Assembly (NCBI RefSeq): GCF_024733565.1
Contig: NZ_JANIOC010000019.1
Coordinates: 1-64,000, forward strand
Source: Rossellomorea sp. SC111
Lineage (GTDB): Bacteria; Bacillota; Bacilli; Bacillales; Bacillaceae_B
Direction: 5' to 3'
DNA length: 64,000 bases
In this document: piece after piece, positions 28,224-36,372 of the stretch
How the letters are laid out: each line of letters opens with the position of its first letter
Numbering within the stretch: position 1 is the stretch's first letter
Made by a program: the position numbers and the translations under genes
Notes under the pieces: model-generated
The model's database searches: none
Seen by the model: only the letters and a program-made list of their open reading frames with translations
What the model was told of the DNA's origin: nothing

Positions 28224-28685
28224 TTATTTTTGATGATGGCGTTTTTTTGATTTCGGAGGACCGAACACCTCTGAAAAAATAAATCCTTTTACGATATCAT
28301 CTTCATTTTTAAAATCAAGGATCAGACCTGAACCCTCGCGAATCTTCTTTGCCCGGTTTTGGTGGGCTTCAAGCTTTCTTGAATATCGTTCTTCTTGTTT
28401 CTGAAGGCTGGAATAAGTAGCTTCCGTTTCCCTCTTTTTATCTTCAAAACGGGTTTGAATGGAAGAAACAGCCTCTTTTACAGGCTCTTTGTATGCCCTC
28501 GGTTCCCTCCGTCCGCTTCTTTCGCTCTCCGCTCTTTCCCTGCCTCTTCCAACAGGCTCGGGAGAAGCGGGCGAGGCCGTTTGAATCGGCTTTTGCCTCA
28601 CGGGTTTATTGGAAGGAGACTGTTTCTTTTTATTAAAAATGGATGTGATGATCCCGATCAATATAGCAATGATCAATGGCTCCAT
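28224..28685 (-). CDS. yqfB: YqfB-like membrane-anchored protein
   Basis: Assigned to YqfB mainly by position after floA. It has 153 residues: one N-terminal membrane helix (PLIIAILIGIITSIF), then a highly charged, proline- and arginine-rich segment and a helical stretch (ETEATYSSLQKQEERYSRKL). It ends with DIVKGFIFSEVFGPPKSK and a basic tail. No known domain. In B. subtilis yqfB is in the same sigma-W operon as nfeD2 and floA; the promoter found upstream of nfeD2 suggests the same here. Confidence 0.75.
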   Translation of the reverse strand: MEPLIIAILIGIITSIFNKKKQSPSNKPVRQKPIQTASPASPEPVGRGRERAESERSGRREPRAYKEPVKEAVSSIQTRFEDKKRETEATYSSLQKQEERYSRKLEAHQNRAKKIREGSGLILDFKNEDDIVKGFIFSEVFGPPKSKKRHHQK

Positions 28686-28715
28686 TGGGAATACTCCTTT
28701 CTGAACAAAGGGAGA

Positions 28716-29717
28716 TTACTTATCACTCTTCGGATCTTTTTTATCCCCTGTCAGCTTTCCGATCGAGTCTCTCATTTCTGTATCGGCGTCGATATTCTTT
28801 ATGTTCATATAGTCCATCACACCGATGTTACCTGACCTGAGTGCTTCAGCCATGGCAAGAGGTACTTCTGCTTCTGCTTCCACAACCTTCGCTCTCATCT
28901 CTTCTACCCTTGCTTTCATTTCCTGCTCATTGGCAACGGCCATCGCTCTTCTTTCTTCCGCTTTCGCTTGAGCAATGTTCTTATCAGCTTCCGCTTGTTC
29001 TGTTTGCAGTTCCGCTCCGATATTCTTGCCGATATCAACGTCCGCAATATCAATCGAGAGGATCTCGAATGCCGTACCTGCGTCCAACCCTTTTGAAAGA
29101 ACTGTTTGAGAAATCAAATCCGGGTTTTCCAATACCTTTTTGTGATTGTCGGATGAACCGATTGTCGATACAATCCCTTCCCCTACACGGGCAACGATCG
29201 TCTCTTCCCCGGCACCCCCGACAAGGCGGTCGATATTCGCACGGACGGTAATACGGGCCTTGGCCTTCACTTCGATTCCATCCATGGCCACACCCGCGAT
29301 GAACGGTGTTTCGATCACTTTAGGGTTAACACTCATTTGAACAGCTTCAAGTACGTCACGACCTGCAAGGTCAATAGCCGCAGCACGCTCAAACGTCAAT
29401 TCAATATTTGCACGATGAGCCGCAATCAGTGCATTGACCACTCTGTCTACGTTACCGCCAGCTAAATAGTGACTCTCCAGCTGATTGATCGTTACCGTGA
29501 TTCCTGCTTTGTGGGCTTTAATCAGTGGATTGATCACACGGCTCGGGATAACACGTCTTAATCTCATCCCCACAAGTGTGAAAATGCTGATCCTGACTCC
29601 TGCCGCGATTGCTGAAATCCACAGCATGACTGGTACAAATGTAAATAATACAGCTAAAACGATAATGCCCACCACAATTGCCACGAGCAGTAAAATGGTA
29701 CTTGGTCCTATAACCAT
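28716..29717 (-). CDS. floA: Flotillin-like protein FloA
   Basis: Scaffold protein of membrane microdomains. Of 333 residues, the N-terminus is a hydrophobic hairpin ([33 protein letters not shown]), followed by the SPFH-type domain and a coiled-coil rich in EA and AE pairs (residues about 235-300). It is the YqfA/FloA family. Follows nfeD2 by 21 bases; the pair is a standard NfeD-flotillin partnership. Confidence 0.96.
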   Translation of the reverse strand: MVIGPSTILLLVAIVVGIIVLAVLFTFVPVMLWISAIAAGVRISIFTLVGMRLRRVIPSRVINPLIKAHKAGITVTINQLESHYLAGGNVDRVVNALIAAHRANIELTFERAAAIDLAGRDVLEAVQMSVNPKVIETPFIAGVAMDGIEVKAKARITVRANIDRLVGGAGEETIVARVGEGIVSTIGSSDNHKKVLENPDLISQTVLSKGLDAGTAFEILSIDIADVDIGKNIGAELQTEQAEADKNIAQAKAEERRAMAVANEQEMKARVEEMRAKVVEAEAEVPLAMAEALRSGNIGVMDYMNIKNIDADTEMRDSIGKLTGDKKDPKSDK

Positions 29718-29738
29718 ATCTTCTTACCTCCTAAAATA

Positions 29739-31049
29739 TTATGAAATATCTCTTACAACAATCCTTGACCCTTCCACCTTCACAATTTTAACCTTTTCAC
29801 CGGCTTTGATAAAGCCGCCTTCTGTCACTGCGTCGATTCTTTCTTCCTCCACAATCACGGTTCCGGATGGCCTTAAAGGTGTTTTGGTCACACCTACCAT
29901 TCCAATCAGATCCAATCGATTGGCATTTGATACATATCCGCTTTCTGTGCTGGTGGAATCGTTTAAAATGATTTTGTTAAAAAATTTCATTTTTTTACCA
30001 AACACCTTTACAAAGATAATCACTGTTGCAACGGCAATCAATAAAGCGATCAAAAGAGAGATTCCCATTTGCATCATATCGCCCCCTGCCAACATAATAC
30101 TTGCAAGGATCGCCCCTATACCGAGTCCCCCTGCTAATCCACCAGGGAGGAAAAACTCCGCCACTATAAGGATGATACCAATGATGAAAAGAATAATGGT
30201 TTCATATCCCGCAAGCCCTGCAACTAAGTGTCCATAAAAGAATAATACAAGGGAAATCAAGCCGACAGAACCGGCAATTCCAAAGCCGGGTGAATACAGT
30301 TCCACAATCAGCCCAATGCTCGCCAAAGATAAAAGAATGGGGACAACGACAGGATTAGTGATGAAGCGGGCGAGTTTTTCCGCGAACGTTTCATCCACCC
30401 GTTTCACAGAGGATTTATCCACTCCAATTGTTTCATACAGTTCATCGAGGTTCCGGACTGTGCCTTCCGAGTACCCGATTTCCTTCGCTTCCTTTGATCC
30501 CAGCGTCAATAGTTCCCCTTTTTCAATCCCCAACTCTTCTATGACAAGGGAATCATCTGCCATGGCCAGAGCATATTGAGGATCTCTCCCATTTGATTCA
30601 GCGGCACTTTTCATGGCAGACAGCCAGTAACTCTGGGCTTTCTTATCTGCCGCATTCCCCTCCTGGTCAATGACCGCTGCTGCACCCATCTGTCCATTCG
30701 GGACCATATAGATTTCATCTGCATGGAGGGAAATGAATGCTCCCGCAGACAGCGCATGGTCGTCTACAAACGCAATGGTTTTCGCATCGATTCCATCCAG
30801 GAGCTGCCCAATCTCGCCTGCGGCATCCACCAATCCCCCAGGTGTATCAATATCGAAAATGATCAGTTCAGCATTGTCGTCTTCCGCATCTTTAATCGCT
30901 CTTTCCAAAAAGGCATGAAGTCCCCTTTCCACTTCCTTTTGAATGGGAATCACGTATACCTTACCCGAATCCGCGGCTGAACTGATCAGCGGCTGAATAA
31001 AGCTGCACCCAAGAATCAGCATCAACATTACAAGTATACTTCTTCTCAA
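29739..31049 (-). CDS. nfeD2: NfeD family membrane serine protease (NfeD2, long form)
   Basis: Membrane protein paired with flotillin and made under envelope stress. Of 436 residues: a signal peptide (SILVMLMLILGCSFIQPLI), then a ClpP-class protease domain with the catalytic-serine region DDHALSAGAFISLHADEIY, then four to five membrane helices from about residue 235, then a C-terminal OB-fold NfeD domain from about residue 365 (GMVGVTKTPLRPSGTVIVE). A sigma-W type promoter lies 43 bases upstream. Called yqeZ in B. subtilis. Confidence 0.94.
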   Translation of the reverse strand: MRRSILVMLMLILGCSFIQPLISSAADSGKVYVIPIQKEVERGLHAFLERAIKDAEDDNAELIIFDIDTPGGLVDAAGEIGQLLDGIDAKTIAFVDDHALSAGAFISLHADEIYMVPNGQMGAAAVIDQEGNAADKKAQSYWLSAMKSAAESNGRDPQYALAMADDSLVIEELGIEKGELLTLGSKEAKEIGYSEGTVRNLDELYETIGVDKSSVKRVDETFAEKLARFITNPVVVPILLSLASIGLIVELYSPGFGIAGSVGLISLVLFFYGHLVAGLAGYETIILFIIGIILIVAEFFLPGGLAGGLGIGAILASIMLAGGDMMQMGISLLIALLIAVATVIIFVKVFGKKMKFFNKIILNDSTSTESGYVSNANRLDLIGMVGVTKTPLRPSGTVIVEEERIDAVTEGGFIKAGEKVKIVKVEGSRIVVRDIS

Positions 31050-31091
31050 CTTAACCCCCTCGTTTCAGGTAATATTCCTTGATACTTTATG

Positions 31092-31118
31092 TACGGATGA
31101 CCCACTATTAAAGTTTCA
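31092..31118 (-). promoter_or_regulatory. Sigma-W type promoter of nfeD2-floA-yqfB
   Basis: Minus strand: -35 TGAAAC (31113-31118), 17-bp spacer, -10 CGTA (31092-31095). TGAAAC/CGTA is the sigma-W signature, and the B. subtilis yqeZ-yqfAB operon is known to be in that regulon. Confidence 0.75.
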
Positions 31119-31182
31119 TCTTTTTGAAAAAATATGTAATAAAAAGTGTCCAGGTTCCCCTATTCCACCTGGAATCGATTTT

Positions 31183-31221
31183 AAAAAAACCGGAAAGCTT
31201 CAAAGCTTTCCGGTTTCTTTT
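31183..31221. terminator. Terminator after yqeY
   Basis: Stem AAACCGGAAAGCTT / AAGCTTTCCGGTTT with A and T runs on both sides. Confidence 0.85.
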
Positions 31222-31225
31222 AATC

Positions 31226-31672
31226 TTATGATAGATGTTGAAGAACAAGTTTGTTGACGAGAGCCCCATCGGCTTTCCCTTTTAATTTAGGCATGATTGC
31301 TCCCATCACTTTGCCCATATCGGCTTTAGAAGTAGCACCTACCTCCGCTACCGTCTGTTCAACAATAGCAGAGACTTCTTCTTCTGAAAGCTGCTTAGGC
31401 ATATATATTTCGACGTAAGTCAGTTCTGTTTGAATTTTTTCAACGAGGTCTTCGCGACCGGCGTTTTGAAATTCCTGGAGGGAGTCTTTCCGTTGCTTCA
31501 CTTCTCGAGAAAGGACAGTCAACTCTTCGTCTTCAGAGAGTTCCTGTTTCCCATGTTTGATGGCTTCATTTTGAAGCGAAGCCTTAAGCATGCGGATAAC
31601 GGAAAGCTTCTCTTTTTCTTTATTTTTCATCGCTTGTTTCATATCATCATTTAAACGATTGAGAAGACTCAT
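31226..31672 (-). CDS. yqeY: GatB/YqeY domain-containing protein
   Basis: A 148-residue protein homologous to the tail domain of the amidotransferase subunit GatB; probably binds tRNA, but its role is unknown. It starts [20 protein letters not shown], has [15 protein letters not shown] and [11 protein letters not shown], and ends with the conserved [12 protein letters not shown]. It follows rpsU by 14 bases; this pair is widely conserved. Confidence 0.94.
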   Translation of the reverse strand: MSLLNRLNDDMKQAMKNKEKEKLSVIRMLKASLQNEAIKHGKQELSEDEELTVLSREVKQRKDSLQEFQNAGREDLVEKIQTELTYVEIYMPKQLSEEEVSAIVEQTVAEVGATSKADMGKVMGAIMPKLKGKADGALVNKLVLQHLS

Positions 31673-31686
31673 ACTTACACCCTCTC

Positions 31687-31860
31687 TTAGAACTTACGCT
31701 TTCTTGCAGCTTCTGATTTCTTTTTGCGTTTTACGCTTGGCTTTTCATAAAATTCGCGCTTTCTAAACTCTTGTAAAGTTCCTGTTTTAGAAACTGAGCG
31801 TTTGAAGCGACGAAGAGCATCTTCAAGCGATTCGTTTTTACGAACAACTGTTTTTGACAT
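31687..31860 (-). CDS. rpsU: 30S ribosomal protein S21
   Basis: A 57-residue basic protein beginning [20 protein letters not shown] and ending in a lysine/arginine-rich tail. The ATG at 31860 behind GGAGGGA is the normal start; the longer frame includes the binding site. It helps 16S rRNA contact mRNA during initiation. Heads an rpsU-yqeY operon with a leader of about 200 bases. Confidence 0.97.
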   Translation of the reverse strand: MSKTVVRKNESLEDALRRFKRSVSKTGTLQEFRKREFYEKPSVKRKKKSEAARKRKF

Positions 31861-32072
31861 CTCTCTTTCCCTCCCTCCGAACACACTACACTTACATGTT
31901 CAAGTCAAGAAATGGTTTGTACCAATTTCTTAAGACGCAGAGATTTCTGACGTCCTTTACTTCACCAATAGGTTATGGCTTTGCCCTTGCCTTATTGTCA
32001 CAAGGGGACAGAAAGTGTATGTCTTTCTTGGATGGATTCTTTAATATTGTAAAGAAATCCATGTACTTTGCC

Positions 32073-32101
32073 ATTATAATATATGATATGTGTCAGGTCA
32101 A
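32073..32101 (-). promoter_or_regulatory. Sigma-A promoter of rpsU-yqeY
   Basis: Minus strand: -35 TTGACC (32096-32101), 17-bp spacer, -10 TATAAT (32073-32078). The distance to the rpsU ATG implies a leader of about 205 bases. Confidence 0.75.
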
Positions 32102-32194
32102 CAATTTATCATAAAACACTCATATAAATAGGCATGTCTCATTGATTTTCCCCATACATTTGTATTAATCGTACTGGTGTACTGGAGGAATACA

Positions 32195-33127
32195 ATGATC
32201 TTACATGGAATCGCCTTTATTTTTTTCATCTTATGCTTTTTATTCGGCATGACCTGGCTCAGGTCCGGGCTATTTAATATTGCAAATCAAAAAATCAAGG
32301 CCTGGCTTCATTATCTCACGAGCACCCCTGTCAAGGGTGTCATGACTGGGACCGTTGTCACCGCCTTTATTCACAGCAGTTCGGCCGTCATGGTCCTCAC
32401 AGTGGGACTTGCTTCCTCCGGTCTGATCCCTTTCCGCCAAACCATCGGCATCATGCTTGGGTCAAATATCGGGACTACTTTCACTCTTGAAATGTTCACC
32501 CTGGATATGAACTATCTCATTGTCCCCTCTATGATCATCGGATGTGTACTGTATTTTTTCAGATCTCCTCAGATCAGAAGCAGCGGGATGATCTTTATAG
32601 GATTCGGATTGATCTTTACTTCGATCCGGGCCATCCAATGGCTTGCAACCCCTTTGACGACTCACGAGTCCTTGCGTTCTTACATGATTCAGGTTAATGA
32701 GCATCTTGTCCTTGCATTACTGATTGGATGCGTGTTAACGGCCATCATCCAATCGAGCACCGTCGTTACAGGAGTGACGATGGGGTTTCTGGCTGCAGGT
32801 TCGATTGATCTCCATGCAGGAATAGCCATTATGCTCGGTGCGAATGTCGGCACTTGTATCACAGCCTTCATTGCAAGCATCGGCGGCGGCACCCAGGCCA
32901 AGCTGACGGCATATGCGCATATCTGGCTGAATGTGATGGGTGTCGCCCTTTTCATTCCCTTTATCCCTTTGCTTGGTATGGTCGTACAGACGCTTGCCGG
33001 TTCTGCCGATCTGCAATTGGCACACGCCAGTGTCCTGTTCAACCTTCTATGTTCACTGCTTGTTCTTCCATTCGCCAATTCGTTTGCCCGGTTAATTGAA
33101 AAGGTTCACCTTCCAAAAAAAAGCTGA
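32195..33127 (+). CDS. yqeW: Na/Pi-cotransporter family protein YqeW
   Basis: Predicted sodium-phosphate symporter of the PNaS (NptA-like) family; substrate unproven here. The ATG at 32195 behind TGGAGGA gives 310 residues with about eight membrane segments. The two family QSS-like repeats are VVTAFIHSSSAVMVLTVG (first repeat, HSSS in place of QSS) and LTAIIQSSTVVTGVTMGFLA. There is no C-terminal PhoU domain. Divergent from rpsU, convergent with deoC. Confidence 0.9.
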   Translation: MILHGIAFIFFILCFLFGMTWLRSGLFNIANQKIKAWLHYLTSTPVKGVMTGTVVTAFIHSSSAVMVLTVGLASSGLIPFRQTIGIMLGSNIGTTFTLEMFTLDMNYLIVPSMIIGCVLYFFRSPQIRSSGMIFIGFGLIFTSIRAIQWLATPLTTHESLRSYMIQVNEHLVLALLIGCVLTAIIQSSTVVTGVTMGFLAAGSIDLHAGIAIMLGANVGTCITAFIASIGGGTQAKLTAYAHIWLNVMGVALFIPFIPLLGMVVQTLAGSADLQLAHASVLFNLLCSLLVLPFANSFARLIEKVHLPKKS

Positions 33128-33156
33128 GCGGGTATGATGTACCCGCTCAGCTTTTT
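33114..33156. terminator. Bidirectional terminator yqeW / deoC
   Basis: Perfect stem AAAGCTGAGCGGGTA / TACCCGCTCAGCTTT, loop TGATG, A and T runs on both sides. Confidence 0.92.
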
Positions 33157-33162
33157 ATCTTA

Positions 33163-33834
33163 TTAATAATCTGAATCGCTTGTTAAACCTTGGACAATTT
33201 TCACACCTGAGCTGGCTCCTAAACGAGTAGCCCCGGCTTCGATCATCGCTTTTGCGTCTTCAAGGGAGCGTACGCCGCCTGAAGCCTTCACGCCGATATC
33301 AGGTCCGACCGTCTTTCTCATTAAAGCGATATCTTCTACCGTCGCACCGCCAGTCGAGAAACCGGTTGATGTTTTCACATAGTCTGCTCCTGCTTCCACA
33401 GCAAGTTGACATGCTTTTACTTTTTCTTCTTCAGTAAGAAGACATGTTTCAATGATGACTTTAGAAAGTGCCTTTCCTTTAGAAGCTGCCACGACAGCTT
33501 CAATGTCACGTTTTACTAGTTCATGGTCGCCGCTTTTCAGTGCACCGATATTGATGACCATATCGACTTCCGTTGCTCCTTTTTCGATCGCATCTTTTGT
33601 TTCAAACGCTTTCGTTTCAGGTGTAGAAGCTCCTAGGGGGAAACCGATCACGGTACACACTTTCACTTCTGTACCGCTTAATAATTCGCTTGAATATTGT
33701 ACCCAAGTAGGATTTACACACACAGAAGCAAACTTGAATTCTTTCGCTTCCTGGCAAAGTACCTCCACTTGGTCTTTTCTTGATTCAGGTTTAAGTAAAG
33801 TATGATCGATCATACTTGCAATGTTCATAGTCAT
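33163..33834 (-). CDS. deoC: Deoxyribose-phosphate aldolase
   Basis: Class I aldolase that cleaves 2-deoxyribose-5-phosphate to acetaldehyde and glyceraldehyde-3-phosphate in nucleoside salvage. Of 223 residues, the Schiff-base lysine is in [15 protein letters not shown]; the proton-relay residues lie in [13 protein letters not shown] and [16 protein letters not shown] precedes the ATG. No other deo gene is nearby. In B. subtilis the gene is elsewhere, so its place between yqeW and mtaB differs. Confidence 0.96.
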   Translation of the reverse strand: MTMNIASMIDHTLLKPESRKDQVEVLCQEAKEFKFASVCVNPTWVQYSSELLSGTEVKVCTVIGFPLGASTPETKAFETKDAIEKGATEVDMVINIGALKSGDHELVKRDIEAVVAASKGKALSKVIIETCLLTEEEKVKACQLAVEAGADYVKTSTGFSTGGATVEDIALMRKTVGPDIGVKASGGVRSLEDAKAMIEAGATRLGASSGVKIVQGLTSDSDY

Positions 33835-33981
33835 TTAATATCTCTCCTTTAACAGTTGTCCGTACCTCTCTTATCATACCAAAAATAAGAGAAAAAGACG
33901 AGCACTTTGTAGTATCTCCCAAAATAAAGAAAACCTTTTCATATTCTCGCAACAGGGTTGCTTCCCAATTAGCAAGTAGTA

Positions 33982-34107
33982 GTTGATTTCCACTCCAGAT
34001 GGTCGCTTTCCGCGGGGCGTGAGTTGAGCCTCCTCGGGCTATGCCCTGCAGGGTCTCAACTTTCACGCAATCCCCGCAGGAGTCGAGCATCTTCCATTCC
34101 AATCAAC
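33982..34107 (+). repeat. Repeat A, copy A3 (complete)
   Basis: 126-bp copy without B. Ends GTTGATT / AATCAAC pair; next inward AGATG / CATCT pair, where A2 has AGGTG / CACCT, so both sides changed together. The inner stem is CGTG and TTGAG with CTCAA and CACG; GGGC / GCCC forms the tip. GCCTCCTC is unpaired and shared with other copies. Confidence 0.9.
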
Positions 34108-34262
34108 GGATGAGAGAAGTTTCGTAAAAGATTATCTTCATGAACAATTTTTTTGTAGGAGGGCCATCAAAAGATGATTTTGTCATCTTAAGACAGAAGC
34201 TATACAGTAATGGTGCTAAAAAAATGAAAACAAGGCTTCGCCAAAAAAGTTTGTTTCAAAGG

Positions 34263-34320
34263 AAAATCCGAACGATCATTCGAGATCCTTTAGTGAAATC
34301 GAAATCGTTCGGATTTTTTT
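34263..34320 (+). repeat. Repeat C, copy C1 (terminator-like hairpin)
   Basis: Stem AATCCGAACGAT / ATCGTTCGGATT followed by seven T. It lies between A3 and A4. A near copy (C2) is at 48563-48607. Confidence 0.75.
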
Positions 34321-34362
34321 GTTTTGTAAATACAAATAAAGTGTACTTAAACGGCTCCAGCT

Positions 34363-34458
34363 GTTGATTGGAGTACAAGTAGAAGACTACTAAGGGATAG
34401 GTGAGACCCCGCAGGAGCATCAGCGACGAGGAAAGCGAAGTATCGCACGGAAGTCAAC
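34363..34458 (-). repeat. Repeat A, copy A4 (decayed, reverse orientation)
   Basis: 96-bp degenerate copy. Shares GTTGATTGGAG, GGTGAGACCCCGCAGGAGC, GAGGAAAGCG and an AAGTCAAC end with the reverse of the A consensus, but the arms no longer pair well. Confidence 0.75.
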
Positions 34459-34473
34459 AGCGGTGTAACACGA

Positions 34474-36138
34474 TTATTTTAGTCGATATACTCTCGCCTC
34501 GTATGGTTTAAGGGTCAGTTTGTTCTGCTCATCGTGGCTTGCTACTTCATAGTTGTTCAATAAAAGGTTCTCTGATGCTACGTTTAATTTACCAAGGTCA
34601 CAGCCGGCGTTTTTTGTGGAAAGGTTTGTGATGACGACCATGGATGTATTTTCTCCGGTGCGGGTATACGCATAGATTTGCTTGTCTTTTTCCAACAGCA
34701 AATCATAGACCCCGTATGTGAAGACGTCTTCCCTTTTCTTAAGTTGAATCATTTTCTTGTAGAAGTTGAGTATGGACTTTTCATCTTTTTCCTGTTTTTT
34801 CACGTTGATCGTCTTAAAGTTAGGATTCACTTTCATCCAAGGTGTACCACTGGTAAACCCACTGTTTTCACCATCCGACCATTGCATCGGTGTTCTGCTG
34901 TTATCACGGGAGGAGGCCCAGATGATTTCCATGATGTCTTGATGTGGCACCCCCTCTTCCCGTTTAAGACGGTATAGATTCTTTACGGCTACATCATCAT
35001 AGTCTTCGATGGAAGGAAATTGAACGTTGGTCATGCCGATTTCCTGTCCCTGATAGATGAAGGGTGTACCCTGCATCAGGAAATACATGGCTGCCATGGC
35101 TGTGGCACTTTCTTTCCAGTATTCCTTGTCGTTCCCCCAAGTCGAAACAACGCGGGCTTTATCATGATTTTCGATGAAAAGGGCATTCCAGCCGTTCCCT
35201 TCCAGCCCTTTTTGCCAACGCGTGAGCACCTTTTTCAATTCCACGATGTCGAGATCCGGATTTGTTTCCGCATCCCACAATCCAAGATGTTCAAATTGAA
35301 AGATCATATCCATCTTTCCGTTTTCTTTACCGACCCATAGTTCCGCTTCATCTGCCTTCACACCGTTTGCTTCTCCAACCGACATCACGTCATAATTGGC
35401 ATACGTACGATCCTTGAATTCCTGAAGGAACGTATGGATCCCTTTTTGATTCATATGCATGTCAAAGGAAGAAACGTATTTTTCCTTCTTCGGATTCGGC
35501 ATATCCGGCAGACCCGCGCGCTTCTTAATATGACTGATGGCATCGATTCTGAAGCCGTCGATTCCTTTATCCAGCCACCAATTTACCGTGTCATATAGTG
35601 CCTCACGCACTTCTTCGTTTTCCCAATTCAGATCCGGCTGCTTCGTCGAGAAGACATGGAGGAAGTAGTGGTCCGTTTCTTCATCATACTCCCAGGCAGA
35701 TCCCCCGAAAATGCTTTCCCAGTTATTCGGTTCTTTGCCTTTCGCGCCATCTCTCCAAATATACCAATCACGCTTTGGATTGTCCCTGGAACTCCTTGAC
35801 TCGATGAACCAAGGATGCTCATCACTAGTATGATTCAGGACAAGGTCAATGATCAGCTTCATATCCCTTTTATGAACTTCTTTCAATAATTGGTCGAAAT
35901 CCTCCATCGTTCCGAAGTCTTCCATGATATCCTGATAATCCGAAATATCATAACCATTATCGTCATTAGGGGATTTATACATCGGACAGATCCAAATCAC
36001 ATCGATCCCTAACTCTTTAATATAATCCAAACGCTGTATGACTCCCTGTAAGTCCCCGATTCCGTCACCATTGGAATCCTGGAAACTTCTCGGATAGATT
36101 TGGTATCCCACTGCCTCTTTACGCCATGCCTTTTTCAT
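34474..36138 (-). CDS. malL: GH13 alpha-glucosidase (oligo-1,6-glucosidase / MalL type)
   Basis: Cytoplasmic glycoside hydrolase of GH13 that releases glucose from isomalto- and/or malto-oligosaccharides. Of 554 residues, the order is YQIYPRSFQDSNGDGIGDLQ, the conserved DLVLNHTSDEH, the catalytic Asp in GFRIDAISHI, the catalytic Glu in SVGEANG and the third Asp in FIENHDKARV. There is no signal peptide. The exact linkage preference cannot be read from this. It stands alone, with two cre-like sites upstream, and is an insertion relative to B. subtilis order. Confidence 0.93.
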   Translation of the reverse strand: MKKAWRKEAVGYQIYPRSFQDSNGDGIGDLQGVIQRLDYIKELGIDVIWICPMYKSPNDDNGYDISDYQDIMEDFGTMEDFDQLLKEVHKRDMKLIIDLVLNHTSDEHPWFIESRSSRDNPKRDWYIWRDGAKGKEPNNWESIFGGSAWEYDEETDHYFLHVFSTKQPDLNWENEEVREALYDTVNWWLDKGIDGFRIDAISHIKKRAGLPDMPNPKKEKYVSSFDMHMNQKGIHTFLQEFKDRTYANYDVMSVGEANGVKADEAELWVGKENGKMDMIFQFEHLGLWDAETNPDLDIVELKKVLTRWQKGLEGNGWNALFIENHDKARVVSTWGNDKEYWKESATAMAAMYFLMQGTPFIYQGQEIGMTNVQFPSIEDYDDVAVKNLYRLKREEGVPHQDIMEIIWASSRDNSRTPMQWSDGENSGFTSGTPWMKVNPNFKTINVKKQEKDEKSILNFYKKMIQLKKREDVFTYGVYDLLLEKDKQIYAYTRTGENTSMVVITNLSTKNAGCDLGKLNVASENLLLNNYEVASHDEQNKLTLKPYEARVYRLK

Positions 36139-36166
36139 CGTAACACCTCATCAAAGTATAGTAAGA

Positions 36167-36199
36167 TACAAACGCTTACATTTAATGCAATCGTTTGCA
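36167..36199 (-). promoter_or_regulatory. Two cre / LacI-type operators upstream of malL
   Basis: Minus strand: TGCAAACGATTGCA (36186-36199), a near-perfect match to the CcpA cre consensus TGNAANCGNWNNC, and a weaker TGTAAGCGTTTGTA (36167-36180). Centres are 19 bp apart. CcpA and/or a MalR-type repressor could bind. Confidence 0.7.
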
Positions 36200-36327
36200 C
36201 TATCGTTTAAAAAAAAAGCCTCTTTTCAAATATAATAATAGTTTACAACCTTCTTCTGCACTAATCAATAGATAATTCGATTCTAACCAAAAAAAAGAAA
36301 GTGGTTACAAAGTATTATTGTGCGAAA

Positions 36328-36369
36328 ATAAAAAGCAAGGCACCCGAGCGAAACGTCAGGTGCCTTCAT
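36328..36369 (-). terminator. Terminator after mtaB
   Basis: Stem AAGGCACC / GGTGCCTT with a CGTTTCG core, followed on the minus strand by GCTTTTTATTTTC. It ends the long hrcA-dnaK operon. Confidence 0.85.
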
Positions 36370-36372
36370 CTA

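Noticed and set aside
29485-30237. 250-codon open frame on the plus strand opposite nfeD2 and floA
   Set aside because: It is antisense to well-supported genes, has low-complexity Ile/Thr-rich translation with no motif, and has no ribosome binding site.
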